Origin: CAG-390 sp964590755
GTDB lineage: Bacteria; Bacillota; Clostridia; Oscillospirales; CAG-272
Reading direction: 5' to 3'
DNA: 34,091 nucleotides
Assembly: GCA_964590755.1 (NCBI GenBank)
Contig: CAZPYK010000010.1
Span: 1 to 34,091 of the forward strand
Made by a program: the position numbers and the translations under genes. The notes beneath the pieces were generated by a model. It saw only the letters and a list, made by a program, of their open reading frames with translations. It did not search any database and had not been told where the DNA came from. Positions 1 to 5,851 of the stretch are shown here, piece by piece (the stretch's first letter is position 1; each line of letters begins with the position of its first letter).

Positions 1-108
1 CCAGTGGGGGAAGGTGGCACGGCGTTAGCCGTGACGGATGAGGTGGGCTACGCAGAGTGTTTACGCCGCACGATGTTAGGTATCCGCTCCGACGCCACAT
101 GTTCGCAC
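1..108 (+). repeat. Hairpin repeat family A, copy A1 (cut by window edge)
   Basis: This stretch matches 325-432 with about four mismatches at a fixed offset of 324 bases. It lacks the left arm of the first hairpin because the window starts inside it. The second hairpin (CACGGC, loop GTTA, GCCGTG) is intact and is followed by the constant GACGGATGAGGTGGG block. It is intergenic repeat DNA, not coding. Confidence 0.85.
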
Positions 109-150
109 AAACTCCGTAGGGCGGGGGCTTGCTCCCGCCGCCGATCGTCG
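101..150 (+). repeat. Hairpin repeat family B, copy B1
   Basis: It begins with the shared lead GTTCGCACAAACTCCGTAGG and continues into a hairpin with arms 121-128 and 131-138 (GCGGGGGC / GCTCCCGC, one G-T pair). Copies B2 and B3 keep the CCGTAGGG flank but carry a different self-complementary core. Confidence 0.75.
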
Positions 151-174
151 CATTATTTTCCGTCTGCGCACCAT

Positions 175-224
175 GTTCGCACAAACTCCGTAGGGGCGAC
201 CTGTGGTCGCCCGCAACACCCGAT
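175..224 (+). repeat. Hairpin repeat family B, copy B2
   Basis: It has the same 20-base lead as B1, then a perfect hairpin GGGCGACC (194-201), loop TGT, GGTCGCCC (205-212). The core differs from B1 but base pairing is kept. Confidence 0.75.
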
Positions 225-228
225 CTCG

Positions 229-256
229 ACGGGCGAACGCAGTTCGCCCCTACGGT
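229..256 (-). repeat. Hairpin repeat family B, copy B3 (inverted)
   Basis: It is an inverted copy. Read on the minus strand it gives CCGTAGGGGCG followed by a hairpin with arms at 231-238 (GGGCGAAC) and 242-249 (GTTCGCCC). It lies head-to-head with B2, about 15 bases away. Confidence 0.7.
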
Positions 257-318
257 GTAGCCGGAAAGAAATGCGATTTTGGGCAGCTGCGCCCCATGTT
301 TGCACCGCACATCGTATG

Positions 319-429
319 CCTTCCCCAGTGGGGGAAGGTGGCACGGCGTTAGCCGTGACGGATGAGGTGGGCTACGCAGTGTGTTTACGCCGCACGATGT
401 TAGGTATTCGCTCCGACGCACCATGTTCG
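319..429 (+). repeat. Hairpin repeat family A, copy A2 (complete)
   Basis: This is the complete copy. Hairpin 1 is CCTTCCCC (319-326), loop AGTG, GGGGAAGG (331-338). Hairpin 2 is CACGGC (342-347), loop GTTA, GCCGTG (352-357). A constant GACGGATGAGGTGGGC block and a tail shared with A1 follow. Confidence 0.85.
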
Positions 430-433
430 TGTC

Positions 434-490
434 GCACATCGTATGCCTTCTCATGTCTGAGAAGGTGGCGCCGGAGGCGACGGATGAGGA
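434..490 (+). repeat. Hairpin repeat family A, copy A3 (variant)
   Basis: The lead CGCACATCGTATGCCTTC is shared with A2. Both hairpins have changed arms but still pair. Hairpin 1 is CCTTCTCA (446-453) with TGAGAAGG (458-465). Hairpin 2 is CGCC (469-472) with GGCG (476-479). The constant GACGGATGAGG follows. Paired changes relative to A2 argue that the fold is maintained. Confidence 0.75.
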
Positions 491-496
491 GGTCAA

Positions 497-520
497 AGAT
501 TTTTGCGCAAGCAAAAATCT
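497..520. other. Perfect 10-bp hairpin
   Basis: Arms AGATTTTTGC (497-506) and GCAAAAATCT (511-520) surround a GCAA loop. It sits directly after the A3 element inside the repeat island and has no T-tract that would make it a terminator. Confidence 0.7.
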
Positions 521-601
521 ACCTTATAGCCGTAAAGAACGCAAGATTTTCATCTTCCGGCGGGAATATGACCTAATATTGTTGGGTACTAACAAAATGC
601 A

Positions 602-740
602 CAGCCCACCTCATCCACAGGTTCGCACCAACCGCAAAAACGGCGTTTTTGCTTGCAAAACGGCGAGTTTTACTCGCCGAGCCGCTTTTGACGACTTGAC
701 TCGCGAAGCGAGGCAAGTCACCTCCCCCACCGGGGAAGGC
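602..740 (-). repeat. Hairpin repeat family A, copy A4 (inverted, expanded)
   Basis: On the minus strand it starts with hairpin 1 (721-728 with 732-739, one mismatch) and hairpin 2 (GACTTG at 693-698 with CAAGTC at 714-719, inner pairs around loop GAA). It ends with the constant GGATGAGGTGGGC (complement of about 604-616). Two further perfect hairpins, 634-652 (GCAAAAAC/GTTTTTGC) and 661-679 (CGGCGAG/CTCGCCG), sit between hairpin 2 and the constant block. Confidence 0.65.
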
Positions 741-778
741 TTGGCAAACGTCGAAGCATCACCTACAGACGGATAGCT

Positions 779-804
779 CGCGGTGGTCGTCACCGCGGCT
801 TTTT
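779..804 (+). terminator. Rho-independent terminator closing the repeat island
   Basis: A perfect 7-bp stem CGCGGTG (779-785) / CACCGCG (791-797) with a 5-base loop is followed by GCTTTTTATT. It faces right and probably ends a transcript whose gene lies left of the window. Confidence 0.7.
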
Positions 805-1174
805 ATTCGAATCGATGATGATATATTATCATATCATATGTTCGATCATTTTACAATGGTTTTATGTAAAAAAATGCAAAACAATATCTATCACACAGAC
901 GCGCCGTCTCCAACGCGCGCTCGCCGCGTTCGGTTGACACGCGCCCGATCGCATCGGCTTTGTCGGAAGGCGTCTCTCCGCAAAATGCCGTTATTTCGCG
1001 TTATTTCTCGCTTGTTCACAATTTAGACACAATATTTTTACCGACGCAACCTGCAGTTGACAAACTTTCCATCAAAAATTGCTTGAATCCGAGAGCGTAT
1101 TATTGTATCATATAATAAAAGGCTCGAATACTATATTATGTATACGAAAATTTCGCGAAAGGAACCGCAAACCA
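805..1174. other. Gene-free stretch upstream of the HTH-GlmM gene
   Basis: No convincing gene is seen. 820-880 is AT-rich with a 7-bp inverted repeat (849-855 with 865-871). 895-1010 is GC-rich without a start and Shine-Dalgarno pair. The AT-rich end from about 1070 carries the likely promoter of the next gene. Confidence 0.5.
1083..1111 (+). promoter_or_regulatory. Possible sigma-A promoter for the HTH-GlmM gene
   Basis: TTGAAT (1083-1088), a 17-base spacer, then TATCAT (1106-1111). The match is moderate, and a second TATAAT at 1111-1116 has no -35 box at a standard distance. Confidence 0.4.
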
Positions 1175-2827
1175 ATGACAATAGGCGAAAAAATAGCTCA
1201 CCTTCGCATCTCAAGCAAGATATCGCAAGAGCAGCTTGCCGAAAGGCTGGGAGTGTCGCGCCAATCGGTCTCGAAATGGGAGATGGATCAAGCCATGCCC
1301 CACATAGACAAGGTATTGCTGCTTTGCGACATCTTCTCGATCGGCGCGGATGGGCTTCTGCACGATGAGATAAGAGTCGATCGCTCACCGAAGGGTGCCG
1401 CGACCGTGCCGCCGCGCGACGCAAGCGCAAAAAACAAATATTTCGGCACCGACGGCTTTCGCGGCGAGGCAAACGTAACACTGACCTCCGCGCATGCCTA
1501 CAAAGTCGGCAGATTTTTGGGTTGGTACTTCTCCTCTCCGCTGTCCGGCTGTCGCAAGCCGGGTTACCGTCCGCGCATAGTCATAGGCAAGGATACTCGC
1601 CGCTCAAGCTATATGCTCGAATATTCGCTTGTCGCCGGCATAACGGCATCCGGCGCCGACGCATACATGCTGCACGTCACCACCACGCCGAGCGTATCCT
1701 ACGTCACAGGGCAGGACGGCTTTGACTGCGGCGTAATGATATCCGCCTCGCACAATCCGTATTACGACAACGGCATAAAGCTTGTAAACCGCTACGGCGA
1801 AAAATTCGACGACGCGGTGACCTCGCTCATCGAAGCGTATATCGACGGAGACACCGAGCGGCTCGGCATAAGCGGGGATGATCTTCCTCTTGCCACGCAA
1901 GACCGCGTCGGCTGCATCGTCGATCACGCCGCGGGAAGAAATCGCTATGTCGGCTATCTCATTTCGATAGCCTCGCATTCCTATCGCCGCCTGCGTGTTG
2001 GGCTGGATTGCGCCAACGGCTCCTCGTGGATGATAGCCAAGGCGGTCTTCGACGCGCTGGGCGCACAAACCTACGTCATCGGTGCTTCTCCCGACGGAAC
2101 CAATATCAATCAAGACTGCGGCTCGACACATATAGAAGCATTGCAAAAGCTCGTTCGCGAGGAGCGGCTCGACATCGGCTTTGCATTTGACGGAGACGCC
2201 GACAGATGCATAGCGGTCGACGAAAAGGGCAACGAGATAAGCGGCGACCACATCCTTTATATACTTGCCAAGCGTCTCAAGGAGCGCGGCACGCTTGACG
2301 GCAACACCGTCGTCGCCACCGTAATGTCAAACAGCGCACTGATCTCGGCGCTCAAGGCGGAGGGCATAGACTGCGTCCGCACGGCGGTGGGTGACCGCTT
2401 TGTATACGAATGCATGCAGGAGCACGGCTACCGTCTGGGCGGCGAGCAATCCGGACATATCATCCTGCGCAAATATGCCACCACGGGCGACGGAATACTG
2501 ACCGCCATCATGGTGACGGAAGAGCTTTTAGATCAAAAAACGACGCTTTCAAAACTCGTTGCGCCGATAAAGCTCTACCCCCAGCTCTGTCGAAGCATTC
2601 AAGTGAGCTCGCGTTCGGCGGTCCTTGCCGACGCCGAGGTGCAAAAGAAGCTCGGCGAGATCAACGACCGCATAAGCGAGCGAGGCAGAATACTCCTGCG
2701 CGCCTCGGGCACCGAGCCGGTGATACGGATAATGGTGGAATGCGAGGATATGGCGCAATGTCGCGCCTACGCCGACAAGCTTGCCGCCGTGATAAAAAAA
2801 GGAGGATATTACGTTGCCGAACGATAA
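1175..2827 (+). CDS. Phosphoglucosamine mutase (GlmM-type) with fused N-terminal XRE helix-turn-helix
   Basis: The 550-residue protein joins two parts. Residues 5-62 are a Cro/CI-type helix-turn-helix (SQEQLAERLGVSRQSVSKWE). Residues 88-550 are an alpha-D-phosphohexomutase. The mutase signatures are complete: phosphoserine loop SASHNP with Ser192, Mg-binding DGDADR at 339-344, sugar loop GGEQSGH at 422-428 (the GlmM form) and phosphate loop RASGTEP at 509-515. GlmM converts GlcN-6-P to GlcN-1-P for UDP-GlcNAc synthesis. Usual GlmM length is about 450, so the extra 85 to 90 residues are the HTH and a linker. The start chosen is the ATG at 1175, with AAAGGA at 1158-1163. The frame stays open upstream to 1079, but the HTH begins at this Met. 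It overlaps the next gene by 14 bases. The enzyme call is firm; a DNA-binding role for the HTH is inferred from sequence. Confidence 0.88.
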   Translation: MTIGEKIAHLRISSKISQEQLAERLGVSRQSVSKWEMDQAMPHIDKVLLLCDIFSIGADGLLHDEIRVDRSPKGAATVPPRDASAKNKYFGTDGFRGEANVTLTSAHAYKVGRFLGWYFSSPLSGCRKPGYRPRIVIGKDTRRSSYMLEYSLVAGITASGADAYMLHVTTTPSVSYVTGQDGFDCGVMISASHNPYYDNGIKLVNRYGEKFDDAVTSLIEAYIDGDTERLGISGDDLPLATQDRVGCIVDHAAGRNRYVGYLISIASHSYRRLRVGLDCANGSSWMIAKAVFDALGAQTYVIGASPDGTNINQDCGSTHIEALQKLVREERLDIGFAFDGDADRCIAVDEKGNEISGDHILYILAKRLKERGTLDGNTVVATVMSNSALISALKAEGIDCVRTAVGDRFVYECMQEHGYRLGGEQSGHIILRKYATTGDGILTAIMVTEELLDQKTTLSKLVAPIKLYPQLCRSIQVSSRSAVLADAEVQKKLGEINDRISERGRILLRASGTEPVIRIMVECEDMAQCRAYADKLAAVIKKGGYYVAER

Positions 2828-3485
2828 TGACAAAATAAGGATAAGCGATCTGTTTGATGACATTCCCGAGCTCTTTTTGCCGCTTTTTGACGGGATAGAA
2901 TATCCATGGGAGCTACTGCCGCGTCTGCGCGACTTTGCCGCGGAATTCTCATCCCGCGAGCGTGAGGGCTTTACCCTGCTGCGTCCCGGAGTGCTTGTCG
3001 GCGAGGGCGTAAAGATTGCCGCCAACGCCGTAATAGAGGGGAGCGCCGTGATCTGCCGCGGCACCGAATTGCGCCCCGGCGCGTACCTGCGCGGCGGCGC
3101 GGTCATCGGCGAGGATTGCGTGATAGGAAATTCCACCGAGCTTAAAAACTGCCTGCTGATACGGCGCGTGCAGGTGCCGCATTACAATTATGTCGGAGAT
3201 TCGGTGCTCGGCACACGCTCGCACATGGGCGCGGGCGCCATCTGCTCCAACCTGCGCTCGGACAATAAATGCGTGGTCGTTCACGGAGACCGAGACTACG
3301 CCACGGGCCTGCCGAAAATGGGGGCGATCCTCGGCGACGGCGCGGAGATCGGCTGCGGCTGTGTGCTCAGCCCGGGAACCGTCGTGGGCAAACGCACATC
3401 TGTATATCCTCTCACGCACCTGCGTCACACGGTGCCCGCCGATTCGATAGTAAAGGCTCCCGACAATATAGTAAAGCGCGTCTGA
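2814..3485 (+). CDS. Left-handed beta-helix acyltransferase, GlmU C-domain-like
   Basis: The 223-residue cytoplasmic protein has a short helical N-terminus (1-50) and a left-handed beta-helix made of hexapeptide repeats (about 58-205). The segment VPHYNYVGDSVLG (121-133) matches the GlmU acetyltransferase signature, with His123 at the catalytic His position, followed by GAGAICSNLRSD where GlmU has its acceptor-binding loop. The nucleotidyltransferase half of GlmU is absent. The likely reaction is acetylation of GlcN-1-P or a related sugar phosphate, which would follow directly from the mutase upstream. The start is TTG at 2814, set by GGAGG at 2801-2805. It lies inside the mutase end, so translation is probably coupled. 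It could instead be a regulatory or nucleotide-sugar-binding paralogue. A terminator follows at 3505-3548. Confidence 0.75.
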   Translation: MPNDNDKIRISDLFDDIPELFLPLFDGIEYPWELLPRLRDFAAEFSSREREGFTLLRPGVLVGEGVKIAANAVIEGSAVICRGTELRPGAYLRGGAVIGEDCVIGNSTELKNCLLIRRVQVPHYNYVGDSVLGTRSHMGAGAICSNLRSDNKCVVVHGDRDYATGLPKMGAILGDGAEIGCGCVLSPGTVVGKRTSVYPLTHLRHTVPADSIVKAPDNIVKRV

Positions 3486-3504
3486 GCAGAGACGATATTG
3501 TTTT

Positions 3505-3548
3505 TTGCCGGGGTGTCGATCTTTTTCGCCACCTCGGCAAGTTTTTTC
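3505..3548 (+). terminator. Terminator of the HTH-GlmM / acyltransferase pair
   Basis: An 11-bp stem (3505-3515 with 3530-3540, one G-T pair) with a 14-base loop is followed by GTTTTTT. It separates this operon from the ribosomal protein operon. Confidence 0.8.
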
Positions 3549-3578
3549 GAAAAATTACATTTTTCTTTCAAAAAGCTA

Positions 3579-3606
3579 TTGACAAAATCAAAAAAGCGAG
3601 TATAAT
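3579..3606 (+). promoter_or_regulatory. Strong sigma-A promoter of rplJL
   Basis: Consensus TTGACA (3579-3584), a 16-base spacer, and TATAAT (3601-3606). It lies directly upstream of the L10 leader. Confidence 0.85.
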
Positions 3607-3612
3607 ATTAAC

Positions 3613-3760
3613 GTTAACCTAAGACAGCAGGTTCCCGTAAAAGCGTATGCCACCCTGCCGAGGAATGCAAAAATACAAAAAGGCTTGCCTTTTTTATATA
3701 TATATGCATATCTTTCTCGGCGTCATTATGCTTTGACGGGAGAAAGATATTTTTTTGTCC
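3613..3760 (+). ncRNA. Ribosomal protein L10 leader
   Basis: The transcript start zone is followed by AAGACAGCAGG, with GCAGG (3627-3631) pairing to CCTGC (3654-3658) and then CGAGGAATG. This is the conserved core of the Gram-positive L10 leader (Rfam L10_leader), which binds the L10/L12 complex. A second hairpin, AAAAAGG/CCTTTTT (3677-3695), and then the attenuator hairpin follow. By family knowledge, excess L10 favours termination before rplJ. Confidence 0.8.
3708..3757 (+). terminator. Attenuator terminator in the rplJ leader
   Basis: A perfect 11-bp stem ATATCTTTCTC (3708-3718) / GAGAAAGATAT (3740-3750) has an inner CGTCA/TGACG stem and is followed by TTTTTTG. It lies about 45 bases before the rplJ start, so it must be read through for expression. 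Confidence 0.8.
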
Positions 3761-3801
3761 TTTTCACCAAGGGACCGATCACGATCAAAGGAGATAATAA
3801 C

Positions 3802-4323
3802 ATGCCCAGCAAAGCCATACTTGAGCAAAAGCAGCAGGTTGTTTCCGAGCTTTCCGAGCTGATCCGCAATTCGGTATCGGGCGTTATCGTCAATTATCAG
3901 GGTATCACCGTTGATGACGACACAAAAATGCGCAAGGCACTGCGTGAAGCAGGCGTCAAGTACATGGTCGTCAAGAACTCCCTGACCGGCAGAGCCTGCG
4001 ACGAATGCGGCTACTCGGATATCAAGCAGCACCTCACCGGCATGACCGCTATCGCGGTCAGCGCAGACGACGCGGTCGCACCCGCGAAGATCCTTAAGGA
4101 ATACGCCGACAAGATCGAGAGCTTCAAGCTTCTCGCAGGTTATGTTGACGGCGAGATCCTTGATGAGGCTCAGGTCGTCGAGCTCGCCAAGACTCCTTCT
4201 AAGGAAGTTCTCATCGGCAAGCTGCTCGGCAGTATGCTCAGCCCGCTCTACAAGCTCGCATTTGTTCTCGACGCTGCATCCAAGAAGGACGCAGAACCCG
4301 CCGAGGCCCCCGCAGAGGCTTAA
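3802..4323 (+). CDS. rplJ: 50S ribosomal protein L10
   Basis: This 173-residue protein anchors the L7/L12 stalk to 23S rRNA and represses its own operon through the leader. The rRNA-binding N-domain (1-130) contains the typical VVKNSL stretch. The C-terminal helix that carries L12 dimers runs from about 133 to 162, followed by an Ala/Glu-rich tail. The start is the ATG at 3802 with AAAGGAG at 3787-3793. The frame is open further upstream but runs into the attenuator hairpin, so a longer protein is unlikely. rplK and rplA, the usual upstream neighbours, are not here. rplL follows after 63 bases. Confidence 0.97.
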   Translation: MPSKAILEQKQQVVSELSELIRNSVSGVIVNYQGITVDDDTKMRKALREAGVKYMVVKNSLTGRACDECGYSDIKQHLTGMTAIAVSADDAVAPAKILKEYADKIESFKLLAGYVDGEILDEAQVVELAKTPSKEVLIGKLLGSMLSPLYKLAFVLDAASKKDAEPAEAPAEA

Positions 4324-4386
4324 TTGCCTTTTGCAAATTCAAAAAAATCAAAATATTAAATTATTCATTTTAGGAGGATCACTTAA

Positions 4387-4767
4387 ATGGCATCCGAAAA
4401 GATCACTGCTATCGTAGAAGAGATAAAGTCTCTTACCATACTTGAACTCTCCGACCTCGTCAAAGAGGTTGAGGAGACCTTTGGCGTTTCCGCCGCCGCT
4501 ATGACCGCTGCTGCTCCCGCAGCCGGCGGAGCTGCCGCTCCCGCTGCCGAGGAGAAGACCGAATTTGACGTTGTTCTTGCAAGCTTCGGCTCCAGCAAGC
4601 TCGGCGTTATCAAGGTCGTTCGCGAGATCACCGGTCTCGGACTCAAGGAAGCTAAGGAGCTCGTTGAGGGCGCTCCCAAGACTCTTAAGGAAGGCTGCTC
4701 CAAGGATGAGGCAGAGTCCATCAAGGCTCAGCTCACCGAGGCGGGCGCTACCGTCGAGATCAAATAA
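4387..4767 (+). CDS. rplL: 50S ribosomal protein L7/L12
   Basis: This 126-residue stalk protein recruits translation factors. It has an N-terminal dimerisation helix pair (1-37), an Ala/Pro-rich hinge (about 38-57) and the C-terminal factor-binding domain (58-126) with the conserved KLGVIKVVREITGLGLKEAK stretch. Length is typical. AGGAGG at 4372-4377 sets the ATG. Cys104 in the C-domain is a small peculiarity. A strong terminator follows immediately, so rpoB is not in this transcript, unlike the usual order. Confidence 0.97.
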   Translation: MASEKITAIVEEIKSLTILELSDLVKEVEETFGVSAAAMTAAAPAAGGAAAPAAEEKTEFDVVLASFGSSKLGVIKVVREITGLGLKEAKELVEGAPKTLKEGCSKDEAESIKAQLTEAGATVEIK

Positions 4768-4799
4768 TCGACCCTATACGACAAATTCCTGCTGTAAAG

Positions 4800-4837
4800 G
4801 GTCAGCCGGGCGAATTTCGCCCGGCTGATCTTTTTTT
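4800..4837. terminator. Terminator after rplL, convergent with manA
   Basis: A 13-bp stem (4802-4814 with 4816-4828; in practice a small loop around ATT) is followed by TCTTTTTTTATT. It is strong for rplL. On the minus strand only CCCTTTAC follows, so it is a weak terminator for manA. Confidence 0.88.
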
Positions 4838-4864
4838 ATTCTTTTTTATTTATCAAAGATCCTC

Positions 4865-5833
4865 TCACACACGGCTTACAAGCACGCGCGCACTGCCGTC
4901 GATACGATATTCGCCCAGACCCGCCGGGATAAAAACACTGTCCCCCGCCGCAAGGCTTACACTGCCGCCCGACCATTCTATTGAGCCGCAGCCGTCAAAG
5001 CAGAGCACCGAATGAAATGATCCCGCATCCGCATCGAAGCAATCGCCGCTGTGACCGAGCCTCACGGTGAAATATCGGCATGCGGCAAGCAGAGCATCCC
5101 CCCATCCGCATTCATACCGAAGGCGCTCGACCTCATCGTCGTCAAAGGCGCGCAAAACGTCGCACGCCTTGTCGATATGCAGTTCTCGCGCATTTCCGTT
5201 GCCGTCGGTGCGTCCGTAATCCCAAAGTCGATAGGTAAGATCGCAGTTTTGCTGTATCTCGGCGATAAGAATTCCGCGACCTATGGCGTGTACCATTCCC
5301 GACGGAATGAAAAAGCTGTCGCCCGCCTTTACCGAAACACGGCGCAAAAGCTCTGATACATCCCCGCCGCTTTGCGCGAGCTCACGAAGCCGTTCGGGAG
5401 TTACGCCGTCGCGAAGCCCCATCACCAACTCCGCGCCCGGCTCCGCCTCGACGATATACCACATTTCGGTCTTGCCCACGCCGCCCTCAACGCGGGCGGC
5501 GTAAGCATCATCCGGGTGCACCTGCACCGACAGATCGTCGGCGGCATCGATAAATTTTATAAGCAGAGGAAAAGCGTCGTTTTCGGCGCACTTCTCTCCC
5601 ATTGCCGCGCCGCGGCTTTTTTTTATATATTCCGCGAGCGTCATGCCGGCGCATTCGCCGTCGATTATGCGGCTCTCGGCATCGGCGCGGACCGCCAGCT
5701 CCCATGTCTCACCCACGGTCGGCAGAGCCGAGCGCTTGCCGTAACGTTCAAGCAGCCTGCGACCTCCCCATATCGGAGATCTTGAAACATAGGATATGTG
5801 CATCGGATATATAGGCATCGTTTTCGCTTTCAT
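4865..5833 (-). CDS. manA: Mannose-6-phosphate isomerase, class I
   Basis: This zinc-dependent cytoplasmic enzyme interconverts mannose-6-P and fructose-6-P. Its 322 residues fit the short bacterial form. Visible signatures are IWGG near the N-terminus, LSVQVHPDD (101-109, metal ligands Gln and His), TEMWY (Glu ligand), and FFIPSGMVHAIGRG with EIQQNCDLTYRLWDYGR. The start is uncertain: ATG at 5833, GTG at 5839 (best spacing to a GAGG) or ATG at 5818 (nearest to family N-termini). It is the last gene of the six-gene operon, 18 bases or less after the LTD-PHP-LTD gene. It would feed mannose or hexosamine-derived sugars into glycolysis. Confidence 0.9.
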   Translation of the reverse strand: MKAKTMPIYPMHISYVSRSPIWGGRRLLERYGKRSALPTVGETWELAVRADAESRIIDGECAGMTLAEYIKKSRGAAMGEKCAENDAFPLLIKFIDAADDLSVQVHPDDAYAARVEGGVGKTEMWYIVEAEPGAELVMGLRDGVTPERLRELAQSGGDVSELLRRVSVKAGDSFFIPSGMVHAIGRGILIAEIQQNCDLTYRLWDYGRTDGNGNARELHIDKACDVLRAFDDDEVERLRYECGWGDALLAACRYFTVRLGHSGDCFDADAGSFHSVLCFDGCGSIEWSGGSVSLAAGDSVFIPAGLGEYRIDGSARVLVSRV

Positions 5834-5851
5834 CTGCACCGGAAGCCTCTT

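Noticed and set aside
4..576. Open frame of about 190 codons across the repeat island
   Set aside because: Its translation contains the same short peptide twice because it crosses repeats A1 and A2. It has no Shine-Dalgarno site and no domain, and it is interrupted in sense by hairpins.
381..793. Other open frames on both strands in the same island
   Set aside because: They are translations of repeat copies A2 to A4 with no start signal or protein-like composition.
1..804. CRISPR-like array
   Set aside because: Repeat units are of unequal length, partly inverted and hairpin-based, with no regular spacers and no cas genes in the window.
934..962. TTGACA at 934-939 as a promoter
   Set aside because: No -10-like sequence lies 16 to 18 bases downstream.
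1057..1085. TTGACA at 1057-1062 as the -35 of the HTH-GlmM gene
   Set aside because: The sequence at the expected -10 position is TGCTTG. The TTGAAT / TATCAT pair at 1083-1111 fits better.
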